64,000 bases of DNA, taken from assembly GCF_009363715.1 (NCBI RefSeq), contig NZ_CP045404.1:1518001-1582000 (forward strand), in the 5' to 3' direction. The first letter of the stretch is position 1. Every line of letters starts with the position of its first letter. Both the position numbers and the translations under genes were made by a program. Below, one piece after another: positions 26,411 to 34,563 of the stretch. The notes under the pieces are model-generated. The model did not search any database, was not told the origin of the DNA, and saw only the letters and a list, made by a program, of their open reading frames with translations. Source of the DNA: Roseovarius sp. THAF9 (GTDB lineage Bacteria > Pseudomonadota > Alphaproteobacteria > Rhodobacterales > Rhodobacteraceae).

Positions 26411-27448
26411 TCAGGTCACGCGCCAACGCAGCGGCATTTTCGGGTCGAACAGGGTGACGGGGCCGTCGCCGGTGTCGATCTTGGGCGGATAGTCGACCGG
26501 ATCGCCCTTGGTCAGGGTGATCGTGTCGGTGCTGATGGGCAGACCGTAGAAGGCGGGGCCGTGTTCGGATGCAAACCCGGCGAGGCGGTCGAGCGCGTCT
26601 TCCTGCTCGAACACCTCGGCGAGGATCGAGAGCGTGTTGGTGGCGGTGAAACAGCCCGCGCAGCCGCAGGCCGATTCCTTGTTGGGATCGGTGTGCGGGG
26701 CGCTGTCGGTGCCGAGGAAAAAGCGGGCGTCGCCCGAGGTGGCGGCGGCGCGGAGCGCAAGGCGGTGTTCCTCGCGCTTGGCTACGGGCAGGCAGTAGTA
26801 ATGCGGTTTGATGCCGCCCACGAGGATGTGGTTCCGGTTGATGACGAGGTGATGCGTGGTGATGGTGGCGCCGAGGTTTTCGGCGTTCGATTTGACGTAG
26901 TCGACGCCTTGCTGCGTGGTGATGTGTTCCATGACGACGCGCAGGCCCGGCGTGGCGCGGCGGAGCGGCTCGAGCACGCGGTCGATGAATACCGCCTCGC
27001 GGTCGAAGATGTCGATATCGGCGTCGGTGACCTCGCCGTGTACGCAGAGCGGCATGCCGATCTCGGCCATTTTTTCCAGCACCGGGCGCACGCGGTCGAA
27101 ATCGCGCACGCCGGAGGCGGAGTTGGTCGTGGCGCCCGCCGGGTATAGCTTGACGGCGGTCACGAGGCCCGAGCCATGGGCGGCGGCAACGTCCTCGGGA
27201 TCGGTTTTCTCGGTCAGGTAGAGGGTCATCAGCGGGGTGAAATCCATGCCGTCGCGCAGCGCGGCAAGGATGCGGTCGCGGTAGGCGGCGGCCTGCGCTC
27301 CGGTCACAACGGGCGGCACGAGGTTGGGCATGATGATGGCGCGTCCGAAATGGCGTGCCGTCTCGGGCAGAACGGCTTGCAGCACCGCGCCATCGCGCAG
27401 ATGCAGGTGCCAGTCATCGGGGCGGGGGATGGTCATGGTCCGGCTCAT
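26411..27448 (-). CDS. pyrC: Dihydroorotase (class II)
   Basis: PyrC closes carbamoyl-aspartate to dihydroorotate. The 345-residue protein is a class II enzyme of E. coli type: metal ligands HLH in [10 protein letters not shown] (residues about 14-16), the carbamylated lysine in [13 protein letters not shown] (about 103), histidines in CVHGEV and the H of MEHITT, and the catalytic aspartate in LGTDSAPH. A second ATG four codons in (MTIPRPDDW) is an equally good start. It precedes pyrE on the same strand. Confidence 0.96.
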   Translation of the reverse strand: MSRTMTIPRPDDWHLHLRDGAVLQAVLPETARHFGRAIIMPNLVPPVVTGAQAAAYRDRILAALRDGMDFTPLMTLYLTEKTDPEDVAAAHGSGLVTAVKLYPAGATTNSASGVRDFDRVRPVLEKMAEIGMPLCVHGEVTDADIDIFDREAVFIDRVLEPLRRATPGLRVVMEHITTQQGVDYVKSNAENLGATITTHHLVINRNHILVGGIKPHYYCLPVAKREEHRLALRAAATSGDARFFLGTDSAPHTDPNKESACGCAGCFTATNTLSILAEVFEQEDALDRLAGFASEHGPAFYGLPISTDTITLTKGDPVDYPPKIDTGDGPVTLFDPKMPLRWRVT

Positions 27449-27490
27449 GGCCCGAGGGCTTACAACAGCCCGCGCGCCTGCGCCAGTGGA

Positions 27491-28456
27491 TCAGTCGATT
27501 TCGCGCGGCGGCATCGGCACGCCCTGTTCTTCGGCCTTCTTGTAAGCGGCGCGGATTGCACGGCGAAAGCGCGGGCCGGGTGTGTCGCGCATGACGCGCT
27601 GGGCGAGGCGGGCGGTCAGGTAGAGCCGTCCGTCATCCTCGAGCCGTGTCAACAGGGCCTTGAGATAGGGCACGTCGCCGCGCCGCCCTCGGTAAAGGCG
27701 GGCGAGATTGGCGGTGTCGAGCTTGCCCGCGCTGAGCTGGGCGATGATGCGCAAAAGGATGTTCATACGCATCAGCCCACGGTCGAGGCGTGGGCCCATG
27801 TACCGCATCCGGTAGCGTAAGACATTGCCGCGGGCGAAGAGGGCGGCGTGCATTGCGTCTTCCTCGATCTCGGGGTCGTAGAGGATGACGGCGCGATCAG
27901 CGGCATCCAGCATGTCGGGCGCGTAGCCGTAGCGGGACGTGAAATCGAGCTTACGGCGACGGCGGAACCGTTCGTCCCATTCGGTCATGCGTGGGTCGAG
28001 CGTTGCCTGGGGCTGGATCGCCAGTACACGGGCGCCGGGTGCCGCCACGGAAAACGCGGCGGCGGCATAGCCTGCGGGGCCTGAGCCGTAGAAGATCACC
28101 TGGTCGAACTCTTCGAAAAAGCCGTCGTCGATCAGCCGATCGAAATAGCCGAAGACGCGGCCTTCGCGGAACCAGCTGTCGGTCTGGCTGGCCAGGCACA
28201 GGTGCGACCAGCCAAGGGCGCGGCCCAGTTGCCAGCCCAGCGGCTGGGCCTCGGGTGACGTCACGCGCAAGCCGGGGAAGGCCTCGAAGGTGACCAGAAG
28301 CGTCGGCTTGTGCTCGATGAATATGGCGGCATGCGCATCACCCAGGCGCTCGACATAGCCGTCGGCATCGGCGGTGTCGTCCAGCTTGTCCAGCCAGTCT
28401 TCCCAGTCCAGCCCGGACAGGGACGTATCCAGCGCCTTAGGATAATCTGCGCTCAT
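27491..28456 (-). CDS. Conserved hypothetical protein (TPR-less, hydrolase-like core)
   Basis: A 321-residue soluble protein. Its N-terminal half reads like an alpha/beta core: LLVTFEAFPGLR strand, a GWSHLCLASQTDSWFRE stretch, then FDQVIFYGSGPAGYAAAAFS, which resembles a nucleophile elbow, but the GxSxG serine position is not preserved (GSGPAG). The C-terminal 110 residues are helical and basic. Related Rhodobacterales proteins are often named phosphoadenosine phosphosulfate reductase in databases, but no PAPS reductase motif is visible here, so that name is not used. GAGG lies seven bases before the start; it is divergent from coxD. Confidence 0.75.
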   Translation of the reverse strand: MSADYPKALDTSLSGLDWEDWLDKLDDTADADGYVERLGDAHAAIFIEHKPTLLVTFEAFPGLRVTSPEAQPLGWQLGRALGWSHLCLASQTDSWFREGRVFGYFDRLIDDGFFEEFDQVIFYGSGPAGYAAAAFSVAAPGARVLAIQPQATLDPRMTEWDERFRRRRKLDFTSRYGYAPDMLDAADRAVILYDPEIEEDAMHAALFARGNVLRYRMRYMGPRLDRGLMRMNILLRIIAQLSAGKLDTANLARLYRGRRGDVPYLKALLTRLEDDGRLYLTARLAQRVMRDTPGPRFRRAIRAAYKKAEEQGVPMPPREID

Positions 28457-28645
28457 GCTCGGACCTCAACGCTCGAGTTTGCCCCGCTTGGCACGGGTGA
28501 TTGGCCCGCAAGCTAGCGGGCAAAAAGGGCAAAACTTTGGAAAATTGAAGAGGTTTCTAGGGGGCGGCGGGATGCCGCGCAGGCTGGCCGCGCCTTGACG
28601 GGAGCGCGAAGCCGTGCAGTTCTGCCGGGGTAAAGGAGGGCGTGC

Positions 28646-29554
28646 ATGCGCGATCTGAGATCCATAGACGACGTGGAGGCGATGCTGGCCGGGCAGGAGT
28701 ACGTCTGCGGACGCAGCCTGGCGACGGTTGTGTTCCTGGGGCTGCGCCTGGGCCGGCCACTGTTCCTGGAAGGCGAGGCAGGCGTCGGCAAGACCGAGAT
28801 CGCCAAGGCGCTGGCGGCGGGGCTGGAGCGCAGGCTGATCCGGTTGCAATGCTACGAGGGGCTGGATGCGTCGAGTGCCGTTTACGAGTGGAATTTCGCC
28901 GAGCAGATGATCGCCATCCGCGCCGCCGAGGCCAGCGGAGGTGTGGACCGCGAGCGGCTGACAGACGAACTTTTCACCGAGGATTTCTTGATCGAACGCC
29001 CGCTTTTGCAGGCGATGCGCCCGCAGGAAGGCGGGGCGCCAGTGCTGCTGATCGACGAGTTGGACCGCACCGACGCGCCGTTCGAGGCGTTCCTGCTGGA
29101 GGCGCTGAGCGATTTCCAGGTGACGATCCCGGAACTGGGCACGATTGCCGCGCTCGAGCCGCCTATCGTGGTGCTGACCTCGAACCGCACGCGCGAAGTG
29201 CATGACGCGCTAAAGCGGCGCTGCCTGTATCACTGGGTGGATTACCCCAGTTTTGATCGCGAGATCGAGATTTTGCAGGCCCGCGCCCCGGAAGCGGCGG
29301 AGACGCTGAGCCGCGAAGTGGTGGCGTTCGTTCAGAAGCTGCGCACCGAAGACCTGTTCAAGAAGCCCGGCGTGGCGGAGACGATCGACTGGGCCAAATG
29401 CCTGCTGGCGCTGGATGTGATCAGCCTCAGCCCGGAGGTCATCGCCGACACGCTGGGCGCGATCCTGAAATACCAGGACGACATCCAGAAAATGCAGGGG
29501 TCCGAGGCCAAGCGTATCCTTGACGAGGCAAAGGCGGGGCTAGAGCCGGCATGA
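28646..29554 (+). CDS. coxD: CoxD-like MoxR-family AAA+ ATPase
   Basis: A 302-residue MoxR ATPase: Walker A GEAGVGKT at 43-50, Walker B VLLIDELDR at 133-141, sensor 1 in VLTSNRTRE and the arginine finger region ALKRRCLYHWVDYP. In Oligotropha, CoxD is needed to build the copper-molybdenum centre of carbon monoxide dehydrogenase, together with CoxE. Here it is followed by a VWA protein and lies in the same plus-strand region as coxSLM. AAAGGAGG precedes the ATG. Either a specific maturation factor of the form II enzyme or a more general MoxR ATPase. Confidence 0.9.
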   Translation: MRDLRSIDDVEAMLAGQEYVCGRSLATVVFLGLRLGRPLFLEGEAGVGKTEIAKALAAGLERRLIRLQCYEGLDASSAVYEWNFAEQMIAIRAAEASGGVDRERLTDELFTEDFLIERPLLQAMRPQEGGAPVLLIDELDRTDAPFEAFLLEALSDFQVTIPELGTIAALEPPIVVLTSNRTREVHDALKRRCLYHWVDYPSFDREIEILQARAPEAAETLSREVVAFVQKLRTEDLFKKPGVAETIDWAKCLLALDVISLSPEVIADTLGAILKYQDDIQKMQGSEAKRILDEAKAGLEPA

Positions 29555-29556
29555 TC

Positions 29557-29633
29557 CTTCCTCTGGCCGGAAATATCCCGGGGGTTTGGGGGCTGGCCCC
29601 CAATTTGAAAAGTGTTTGGGGGCCGGGCCCCAA
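29557..29633 (+). repeat. Composite 3' element with twin hairpins between coxD and coxE
   Basis: Directly after the coxD stop comes TTCCTCTGGCC-GG-AAATATCCC-GGGGG, then two hairpins: TTGGGGGC-TG-GCCCCCAA (29586-29603) and TTGGGG-GCCGGG-CCCCAA (29616-29633). The first part recurs, on the other strand, directly behind mmsB at 62890-62917. The hairpins could slow ribosomes or RNA decay and separate expression of coxD and coxE. Confidence 0.75.
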
Positions 29634-29645
29634 GTCCAAGAGCTA

Positions 29646-30899
29646 ATGGAATACCCCGATCTCGACCTGCCGGAGCATCCTAAGCTCGGCCACAACATCA
29701 CGCATTTCGCCCGTGCGCTGCGCAAGGCCGGGGTGCCGGTGGGGCCGGGGCGGGTGATCGACGCCATTCGCGCGGTCGAGGCGGCGGGGTTCACCTCGCG
29801 GTCGGATTTCTTCTATGCGCTCAGGGCCTGTTTCGTGAGCCGGCCCGAACACCGGGCGGTGTTTGCTCAGGTCTTCCGCCTTTACTGGCGCGACCCGCGC
29901 TACATGGAGCACATGATGGCGATGATGCTGCCCGCCATTCGCGGCGTGCAGGAGGACCGCAGCGCGCAGGCAGCCGAGAAGCGCGCGGCCGAGGCGCTCT
30001 TGGACGGGATCGAGCCAGAGATGCCCGAGGCGGAAAGCCAAGAGGACGACGAGGAAACGCAGATCGATATCGACGCGTCCCTGACCATGAGTCGCGAGGA
30101 ACGGCTGCGGACCCTGGATTTCGAACAGATGAGCACCGCCGAGATCGCCCAGGCCAAGCGGATGCTGGCCAGGCTGAGCCTGCCGGTGAAACCCTTCGCC
30201 TCGCGCCGGGGGATGCCTGCGACGACCGGCACGCAGCTCGACGCGCGCAAGACGCTGCGCGCGGCCATGCGGAAGGGCGGCGAGATGCGGCGCATTCACG
30301 TGCAAAAGCCGCGCCCGCGCTGGCCCAACCTGGTGGTGCTTTGCGATATTTCCGGCTCGATGAGCCAGTACAGCCGGATGGTTCTGCATTTCCTTCATGC
30401 CGTGGCGAATGAGAAAGGCGCGGGCTGGTCCGCCGTGCATGCCTTTACCTTCGGCACGCGGTTGACCAACATCACGCGCCATTTGGCGTCGCGCGACGTG
30501 GACGCCGCGCTGGCCGCCGCCGGGTCCGAGGCGCAGGACTGGGAAGGCGGCACGCGGATCGCGGCCTGTCTGCACGCGTTCAACCGCGACTGGTCGCGGC
30601 GGGTGACCGGGCAGGGGGCGGTCGTCCTGCTGATCACCGATGGGTTGGACCGCGACGACAGCTTTGACCTGGGCCGCGAGATGCAACGTCTGCACCTGTC
30701 GTCGCGGCGTCTGATCTGGCTGAACCCGCTCTTGCGCTGGGACGGATTCGCGCCGCGCGCTACCGGAATCCGGGCGATGCTGCCCCATGTGGATGCGTTT
30801 CGCGCTGGCCACTCCATCGCGACGTTGGAAGATCTGGCGGCCGCGATCAGTGCGCCGCACGATACCGGCGAGAAGGCGCGGCTGATGGCGCTTCTCTGA
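29646..30899 (+). CDS. coxE: CoxE-like VWA domain protein
   Basis: A 417-residue VWA protein of the CoxE family. The helical N-terminal part (MEYPDLDLPEHPKLGHNITHFARALRKAG) is followed by an acidic stretch (about 121-145) and a VWA domain with the metal-ion-dependent adhesion site DISGSMS at 234-240, TFGTR and the LLITDGLDRDD segment. MoxR ATPase and VWA proteins act as pairs, here CoxD and CoxE, in inserting metal or maturing enzymes. The ATG at 29646 follows the twin-hairpin region; the frame through the hairpins (from 29586) is a low-complexity read-through and rejected. Confidence 0.9.
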   Translation: MEYPDLDLPEHPKLGHNITHFARALRKAGVPVGPGRVIDAIRAVEAAGFTSRSDFFYALRACFVSRPEHRAVFAQVFRLYWRDPRYMEHMMAMMLPAIRGVQEDRSAQAAEKRAAEALLDGIEPEMPEAESQEDDEETQIDIDASLTMSREERLRTLDFEQMSTAEIAQAKRMLARLSLPVKPFASRRGMPATTGTQLDARKTLRAAMRKGGEMRRIHVQKPRPRWPNLVVLCDISGSMSQYSRMVLHFLHAVANEKGAGWSAVHAFTFGTRLTNITRHLASRDVDAALAAAGSEAQDWEGGTRIAACLHAFNRDWSRRVTGQGAVVLLITDGLDRDDSFDLGREMQRLHLSSRRLIWLNPLLRWDGFAPRATGIRAMLPHVDAFRAGHSIATLEDLAAAISAPHDTGEKARLMALL

Positions 30900-31023
30900 C
30901 ATGTGCGCATTGGCGAGGTTCCGCCGATGTCGCACACCCCCTATCGGAACACTCCGTCATGCCCGGCGTTGAAACGTGAGACCGCAGGATTTCGCGGCAT
31001 CCGTATCTAGGGAGAGAAGAGAT

Positions 31024-33435
31024 ATGCGCCGACTGACGCTGACATCCACCACCGCCGCCATCGCGCTTGCGATCGGCCAGACCGCGCCGCTCCCGCTTGC
31101 GGCGCAGACCGCCGCGGGCGACTTGCCCGCTTGCTCGGGAAGTTCCGAGTTGCCTTGCGCCGTGCCGGGCCTCGACGTCGTGGTCGAAAACGAGGTTGAC
31201 CGCCAGACGCTGGCCCTCTGCGGCGAGATCGAAGCCAGTGGTTCTCAGGCCACGGAGGCGTGCAGCGATGCACAGATCAACGAGGTCGTGGCAGACTTGG
31301 CTCCGGTCGGGGCGCCTGCGGGATCGGTGACGGAGACGGCATCGGAGCAGGCGGAAGAAACCATGCGCACCGCCCAGGCGGATGTCGAGGAAACCCAGCC
31401 GAACGTCAATGCCGAAGCAGATGCCGAAGCGCAAGCCGCGGCGGAGGCCGAAGCGGCGGCGCAAGCCGCCGAACAGCAAGCCGCGGAGCAGCAGGCGGCT
31501 GAAGCTCAAGCCCAAGCTGAGGCGGAAGCCGAAGCCGCAGAAGAGCAGGCCGCCGAGGACCAAGCTGCTGCCGAGGCCGAAGAACAGGCCGCCGAGGCGC
31601 AGGCCGCCGCTGAGGCCGCCGAAGAACAGGCCGCCGAGGCGCAAGCCGCTGCCGAGGCGCAAGCACAGGCTGCTGAGGAGCAGGCCGCTGCCGAGGCTGA
31701 AGCGCAGGCTGCCGAGGAACAAGCGGCTGCCGAGGCGCAGGCACAGGGTGCGCAAGACGAGGCCGCTCAAGCCGAGGCCGCACAGCAGCAACAGGACGAA
31801 GAGGCCGCCGCCGCGGCTGAGGCTGAGAGACAGATGGAGGCGCCCGCTGCGTCGGACACCGTCACTCAAGAGGCAGAGGAACTAGAGCAGGCGCTCGAGG
31901 CCGAGCAATCCGAGGCGGACGCGAACACTCAGGCCGAAGCTGAGGCCGAGACGCAGGACGCCCCCGCGAGCGCACAGGCCGAGCAGGCCGAGAGCGATGC
32001 GCCGGCCGACACGGCTCAGAGTGAAGAAGACGAGCTGCAACAGGCGCTCGAGGCCGAACAGACCGAGGCGGACTCGCAGGACCGCCCCGCGAACGCGGAA
32101 ACCGGGCAGGCCGAGAGCGATGCGCCGGCCGATACGGCCCAGACCGAAGAAGATGAGCTGCAACAAGCGCTTGAGGCCGAACAGGCCGAAGCCGAGGCTC
32201 AAACCAACGCCCAGCAGAGCGGCGAGGCAACGGGGTCCGCAACAGACGAGCAGCCGACGGAACAGGCCACGACCGACCTTCCCGAGCCGGCGATCGACGA
32301 AGACCCCGAGGCGCAGGCCCAGGCACAGGCCGAAGCCGCGGCCCAGGTCGAGGAGCAGACCGCAGCCGCCGCTGCTGCCAATGACGATGCCGAAGCCGTC
32401 AGCAGCGAAGAGGTAACGCTCACCGAGGAGAACACGCGCTCGTCTGACGAGGAATTCGAGACGACCGTCGGTGGCGATGCTCAAAATGCGGCCAACACCG
32501 AGACGGCCCCTGCCGCCGGAACGCCGCGTACCAGCGATGACCGGGATGAAAACCTCAAGGATATCCTGACAGCCGCCGCGGCGATCGGGCTTGGCGCCTA
32601 CGCGATCGGGCAGGTGACCGATGATGGCGGCACCGTGGTGTCGAACAGCGGCGACCGTGTGGTCGTGGAAAACAATGGACGCTATCGCATCATCAAGGAC
32701 GACGACGCGCTTCTGCGCCGTCCGGGCAGCGATGTGCGCGTGCAGACTTTCGACGACGGCTCGACCCGCAACACCGTGACGGCTCAGGATGGCACGCAGA
32801 CCATCACCATCCGCTCCGCAGATGGCCGTGTGCTGCGCCGGACGCAGGTTTATCCCAATGGCGATCAGGTGGTGCTCTTTGATGACACGCGCCAGGTCGA
32901 GGCGGTGAACGTCCAGCAATTGGGCGATACCCGCGCGCAGGAGTACGACTATACCAACGCCTCCGAGGACGAGTTGCGCACGGCGATCCTCGCCACGCGG
33001 GATGCGCCGGCGACGCGCCGTTACTCGCTCAACCAGGTGCGGTTCGTCGATGCGGTGCGCCACCAGGTGCCGGTGATCGCGCTCGATGCGGTCAATTTCG
33101 AAACCGGCAGCGCGGTGATCCGCCCCGAGGAAGCCAGGGACCTTTCGGTGCTCGGCAACGCCATGCGCGACGCGATCGCCGAAGACCCGCGGCAAGTGTT
33201 CCTCATTGAGGGTCACACCGACACGGTTGGCCCGGCGAGCAACAACCTGGCCCTGTCAGACCGCCGTGCGGAATCGGTGGCCTTGGCCCTGACCGAGTAT
33301 TTCGACGTGCCTCCGGCGAACATGATCGTGCAGGGGTATGGCGAGGCGGACCTGAAGATCCGCCAGGCCGGTGACATCCGCGAAAACCGCCGCGCCGCGG
33401 TCCGCAATATCACCGGACTGCTGAACGACAGCTGA
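31024..33435 (+). CDS. OmpA family protein with long Ala/Glu/Gln-rich region
   Basis: An 803-residue secreted protein. A signal peptide (MRRLTLTSTTAAIALAIGQ to about residue 27) is followed by a cysteine-bearing segment (CSGSSELPC). From about residue 105 to 480 the sequence is almost only Ala, Glu, Gln and some Asp/Thr/Ser, in AEAQAAAEAEEQAA-type repeats and two near-identical ALEAEQxEAD blocks; this would be a long helix or disordered linker. LKDILTAAAAIGLGAYAIG may form a membrane or beta segment. The C-terminal OmpA domain (about 680-800) has NFETGSAVI, FLIEGHTD, LSDRRAESVA and VQGYGEADL, the peptidoglycan-binding set. A strong terminator follows. It splits coxDE from xdhC. Confidence 0.92.
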   Translation: MRRLTLTSTTAAIALAIGQTAPLPLAAQTAAGDLPACSGSSELPCAVPGLDVVVENEVDRQTLALCGEIEASGSQATEACSDAQINEVVADLAPVGAPAGSVTETASEQAEETMRTAQADVEETQPNVNAEADAEAQAAAEAEAAAQAAEQQAAEQQAAEAQAQAEAEAEAAEEQAAEDQAAAEAEEQAAEAQAAAEAAEEQAAEAQAAAEAQAQAAEEQAAAEAEAQAAEEQAAAEAQAQGAQDEAAQAEAAQQQQDEEAAAAAEAERQMEAPAASDTVTQEAEELEQALEAEQSEADANTQAEAEAETQDAPASAQAEQAESDAPADTAQSEEDELQQALEAEQTEADSQDRPANAETGQAESDAPADTAQTEEDELQQALEAEQAEAEAQTNAQQSGEATGSATDEQPTEQATTDLPEPAIDEDPEAQAQAQAEAAAQVEEQTAAAAAANDDAEAVSSEEVTLTEENTRSSDEEFETTVGGDAQNAANTETAPAAGTPRTSDDRDENLKDILTAAAAIGLGAYAIGQVTDDGGTVVSNSGDRVVVENNGRYRIIKDDDALLRRPGSDVRVQTFDDGSTRNTVTAQDGTQTITIRSADGRVLRRTQVYPNGDQVVLFDDTRQVEAVNVQQLGDTRAQEYDYTNASEDELRTAILATRDAPATRRYSLNQVRFVDAVRHQVPVIALDAVNFETGSAVIRPEEARDLSVLGNAMRDAIAEDPRQVFLIEGHTDTVGPASNNLALSDRRAESVALALTEYFDVPPANMIVQGYGEADLKIRQAGDIRENRRAAVRNITGLLNDS

Positions 33436-33459
33436 AACTTGTTCTGATCAAACGGATTG

Positions 33460-33487
33460 GCCCCTCGCCGATTGGCGGGGGCTTTTT
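33460..33487 (+). terminator. Rho-independent terminator of the OmpA gene
   Basis: Stem GCCCCTCGCC / GGCGGGGGC with loop GATT, followed by TTTTT, 24 bp behind the stop codon. Confidence 0.9.
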
Positions 33488-33509
33488 CGTTCCGGTAGGT
33501 GCACGCGCA

Positions 33510-33531
33510 AGATTCTTCGTACGAAGAATCT
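33510..33531. repeat. Perfect 22-bp palindrome
   Basis: Half AGATTCTTCGT plus exact complement, starting 22 bp behind the OmpA terminator and 64 bp before xdhC. Same length and position class as the palindromes at 6028 and 14163, here single. Confidence 0.9.
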
Positions 33532-33594
33532 GGGGCATTGACCGCCGCCGAAATTGCGTTTGTGAAAGCGGGGCGCCCGGCCCATATTGGCGTC

Positions 33595-34563
33595 ATGACC
33601 GACCGGTTCGATACGATCCCCGAGACAGCCCTGGCCTGGTACGAGGCCGGCAAGGGCGCGGCCCTGGCCACCGTGGTTCAGACCTGGGGCAGCGCGCCCC
33701 GCCGGGTGGGCAGCCAGCTGGCGATATCCGGCGCGGGCGAGATCGAGGGATCGGTCTCGGGCGGCTGTGTCGAGGGCGCCGTGGTGGCTGAGGCGCTGGA
33801 TGCCATCGAGGACGGCACGCCCGTGATGCTGGAATACGGCGTCAGCGACGGCGACGCCTTTGCCGTGGGGCTGGCCTGTGGTGGCACGATCCGGGTCTTG
33901 GTAGAGCCCGTGGGCACGGTGATGCCGGTGGAGCTTTTGAAGGATCTTGTGCTGGCGCGCGAGGCGCGGGTGCCGGTGGCCTATGTCACCGGGATGACCG
34001 CCGAGCGGCGGCTGGAACGCGACGGCCATGCCGAGCGGTTCCGCATGGACCGATCGGGGTTCGAGGAGGACGCAGAGACCTTCGTGGCCATACACAACCC
34101 GCCCTTGCGTATGATGGTGGTGGGCGCGGTGCATATCGCGCAGGCGCTGGTGCCGATGGCGCGGATCGCGGGCTATGACCCCATCGTCATTGACCCGCGC
34201 GAAAGTTTTGCGAGCGAGGCGCGGTTTCCCGGTGTCAGCCTGCTGCGTGACTGGCCCGACGAGGCCGTTGCTGCCTGCGGTCTGGACAGCCGCACGGCAT
34301 TGGTTCTGCTGACCCATGACCCCAAGCTTGATGATCCGGCGTTGGAAGCGGCGCTGGCGTCGGATGTTTTCTATATCGGCGCGTTGGGTTCGACCCGGAC
34401 CCATGACAAGCGGCTGGCGCGGCTGGAGGAGAAGGGCTTTGACGCCGATCAGATTGCACGCATCCATGGGCCCGTGGGGCTGGATATCGGCGCGGCGGGT
34501 CCGTCCGAGATTGCCGTGGCGATCTTGGCCGAGGTGACTCAAGTGCTCAGGCAAGGCGGATGA
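33595..34563 (+). CDS. XdhC family protein (molybdenum cofactor sulfurylation/insertion)
   Basis: A 322-residue XdhC/CoxI-type protein. XdhC proteins bind molybdenum cofactor and deliver the mature, sulfurated form to xanthine dehydrogenase and related hydroxylases. Visible features: N-terminal ATVVQTWGSAPRRVGSQLAI and GSVSGGCVEGAV (the XdhC/CoxI domain, cysteine at about 66), CGGTIRVLVEP, then a Rossmann-like C-terminal domain with MMVVGAVHIAQALVPMA, YDPIVIDPR and FYIGALGSTRTHDKRL. The frame is open from 33499 through the palindrome; the ATG at 33595 is the expected start. It overlaps the next gene by four bases, in the maturation part of the cox region. Confidence 0.92.
   Translation: MTDRFDTIPETALAWYEAGKGAALATVVQTWGSAPRRVGSQLAISGAGEIEGSVSGGCVEGAVVAEALDAIEDGTPVMLEYGVSDGDAFAVGLACGGTIRVLVEPVGTVMPVELLKDLVLAREARVPVAYVTGMTAERRLERDGHAERFRMDRSGFEEDAETFVAIHNPPLRMMVVGAVHIAQALVPMARIAGYDPIVIDPRESFASEARFPGVSLLRDWPDEAVAACGLDSRTALVLLTHDPKLDDPALEAALASDVFYIGALGSTRTHDKRLARLEEKGFDADQIARIHGPVGLDIGAAGPSEIAVAILAEVTQVLRQGG

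Noticed and set aside
30847..31869. Leu/Gly-rich 340-codon minus-strand frame
   Set aside because: It looks like a repetitive membrane protein, but is only the reverse reading of the Ala/Glu/Gln repeats of the OmpA gene.
31340..32440. CRISPR array or minisatellite
   Set aside because: The repetition is at amino acid level (Ala/Glu/Gln codons) without constant repeat-spacer units.
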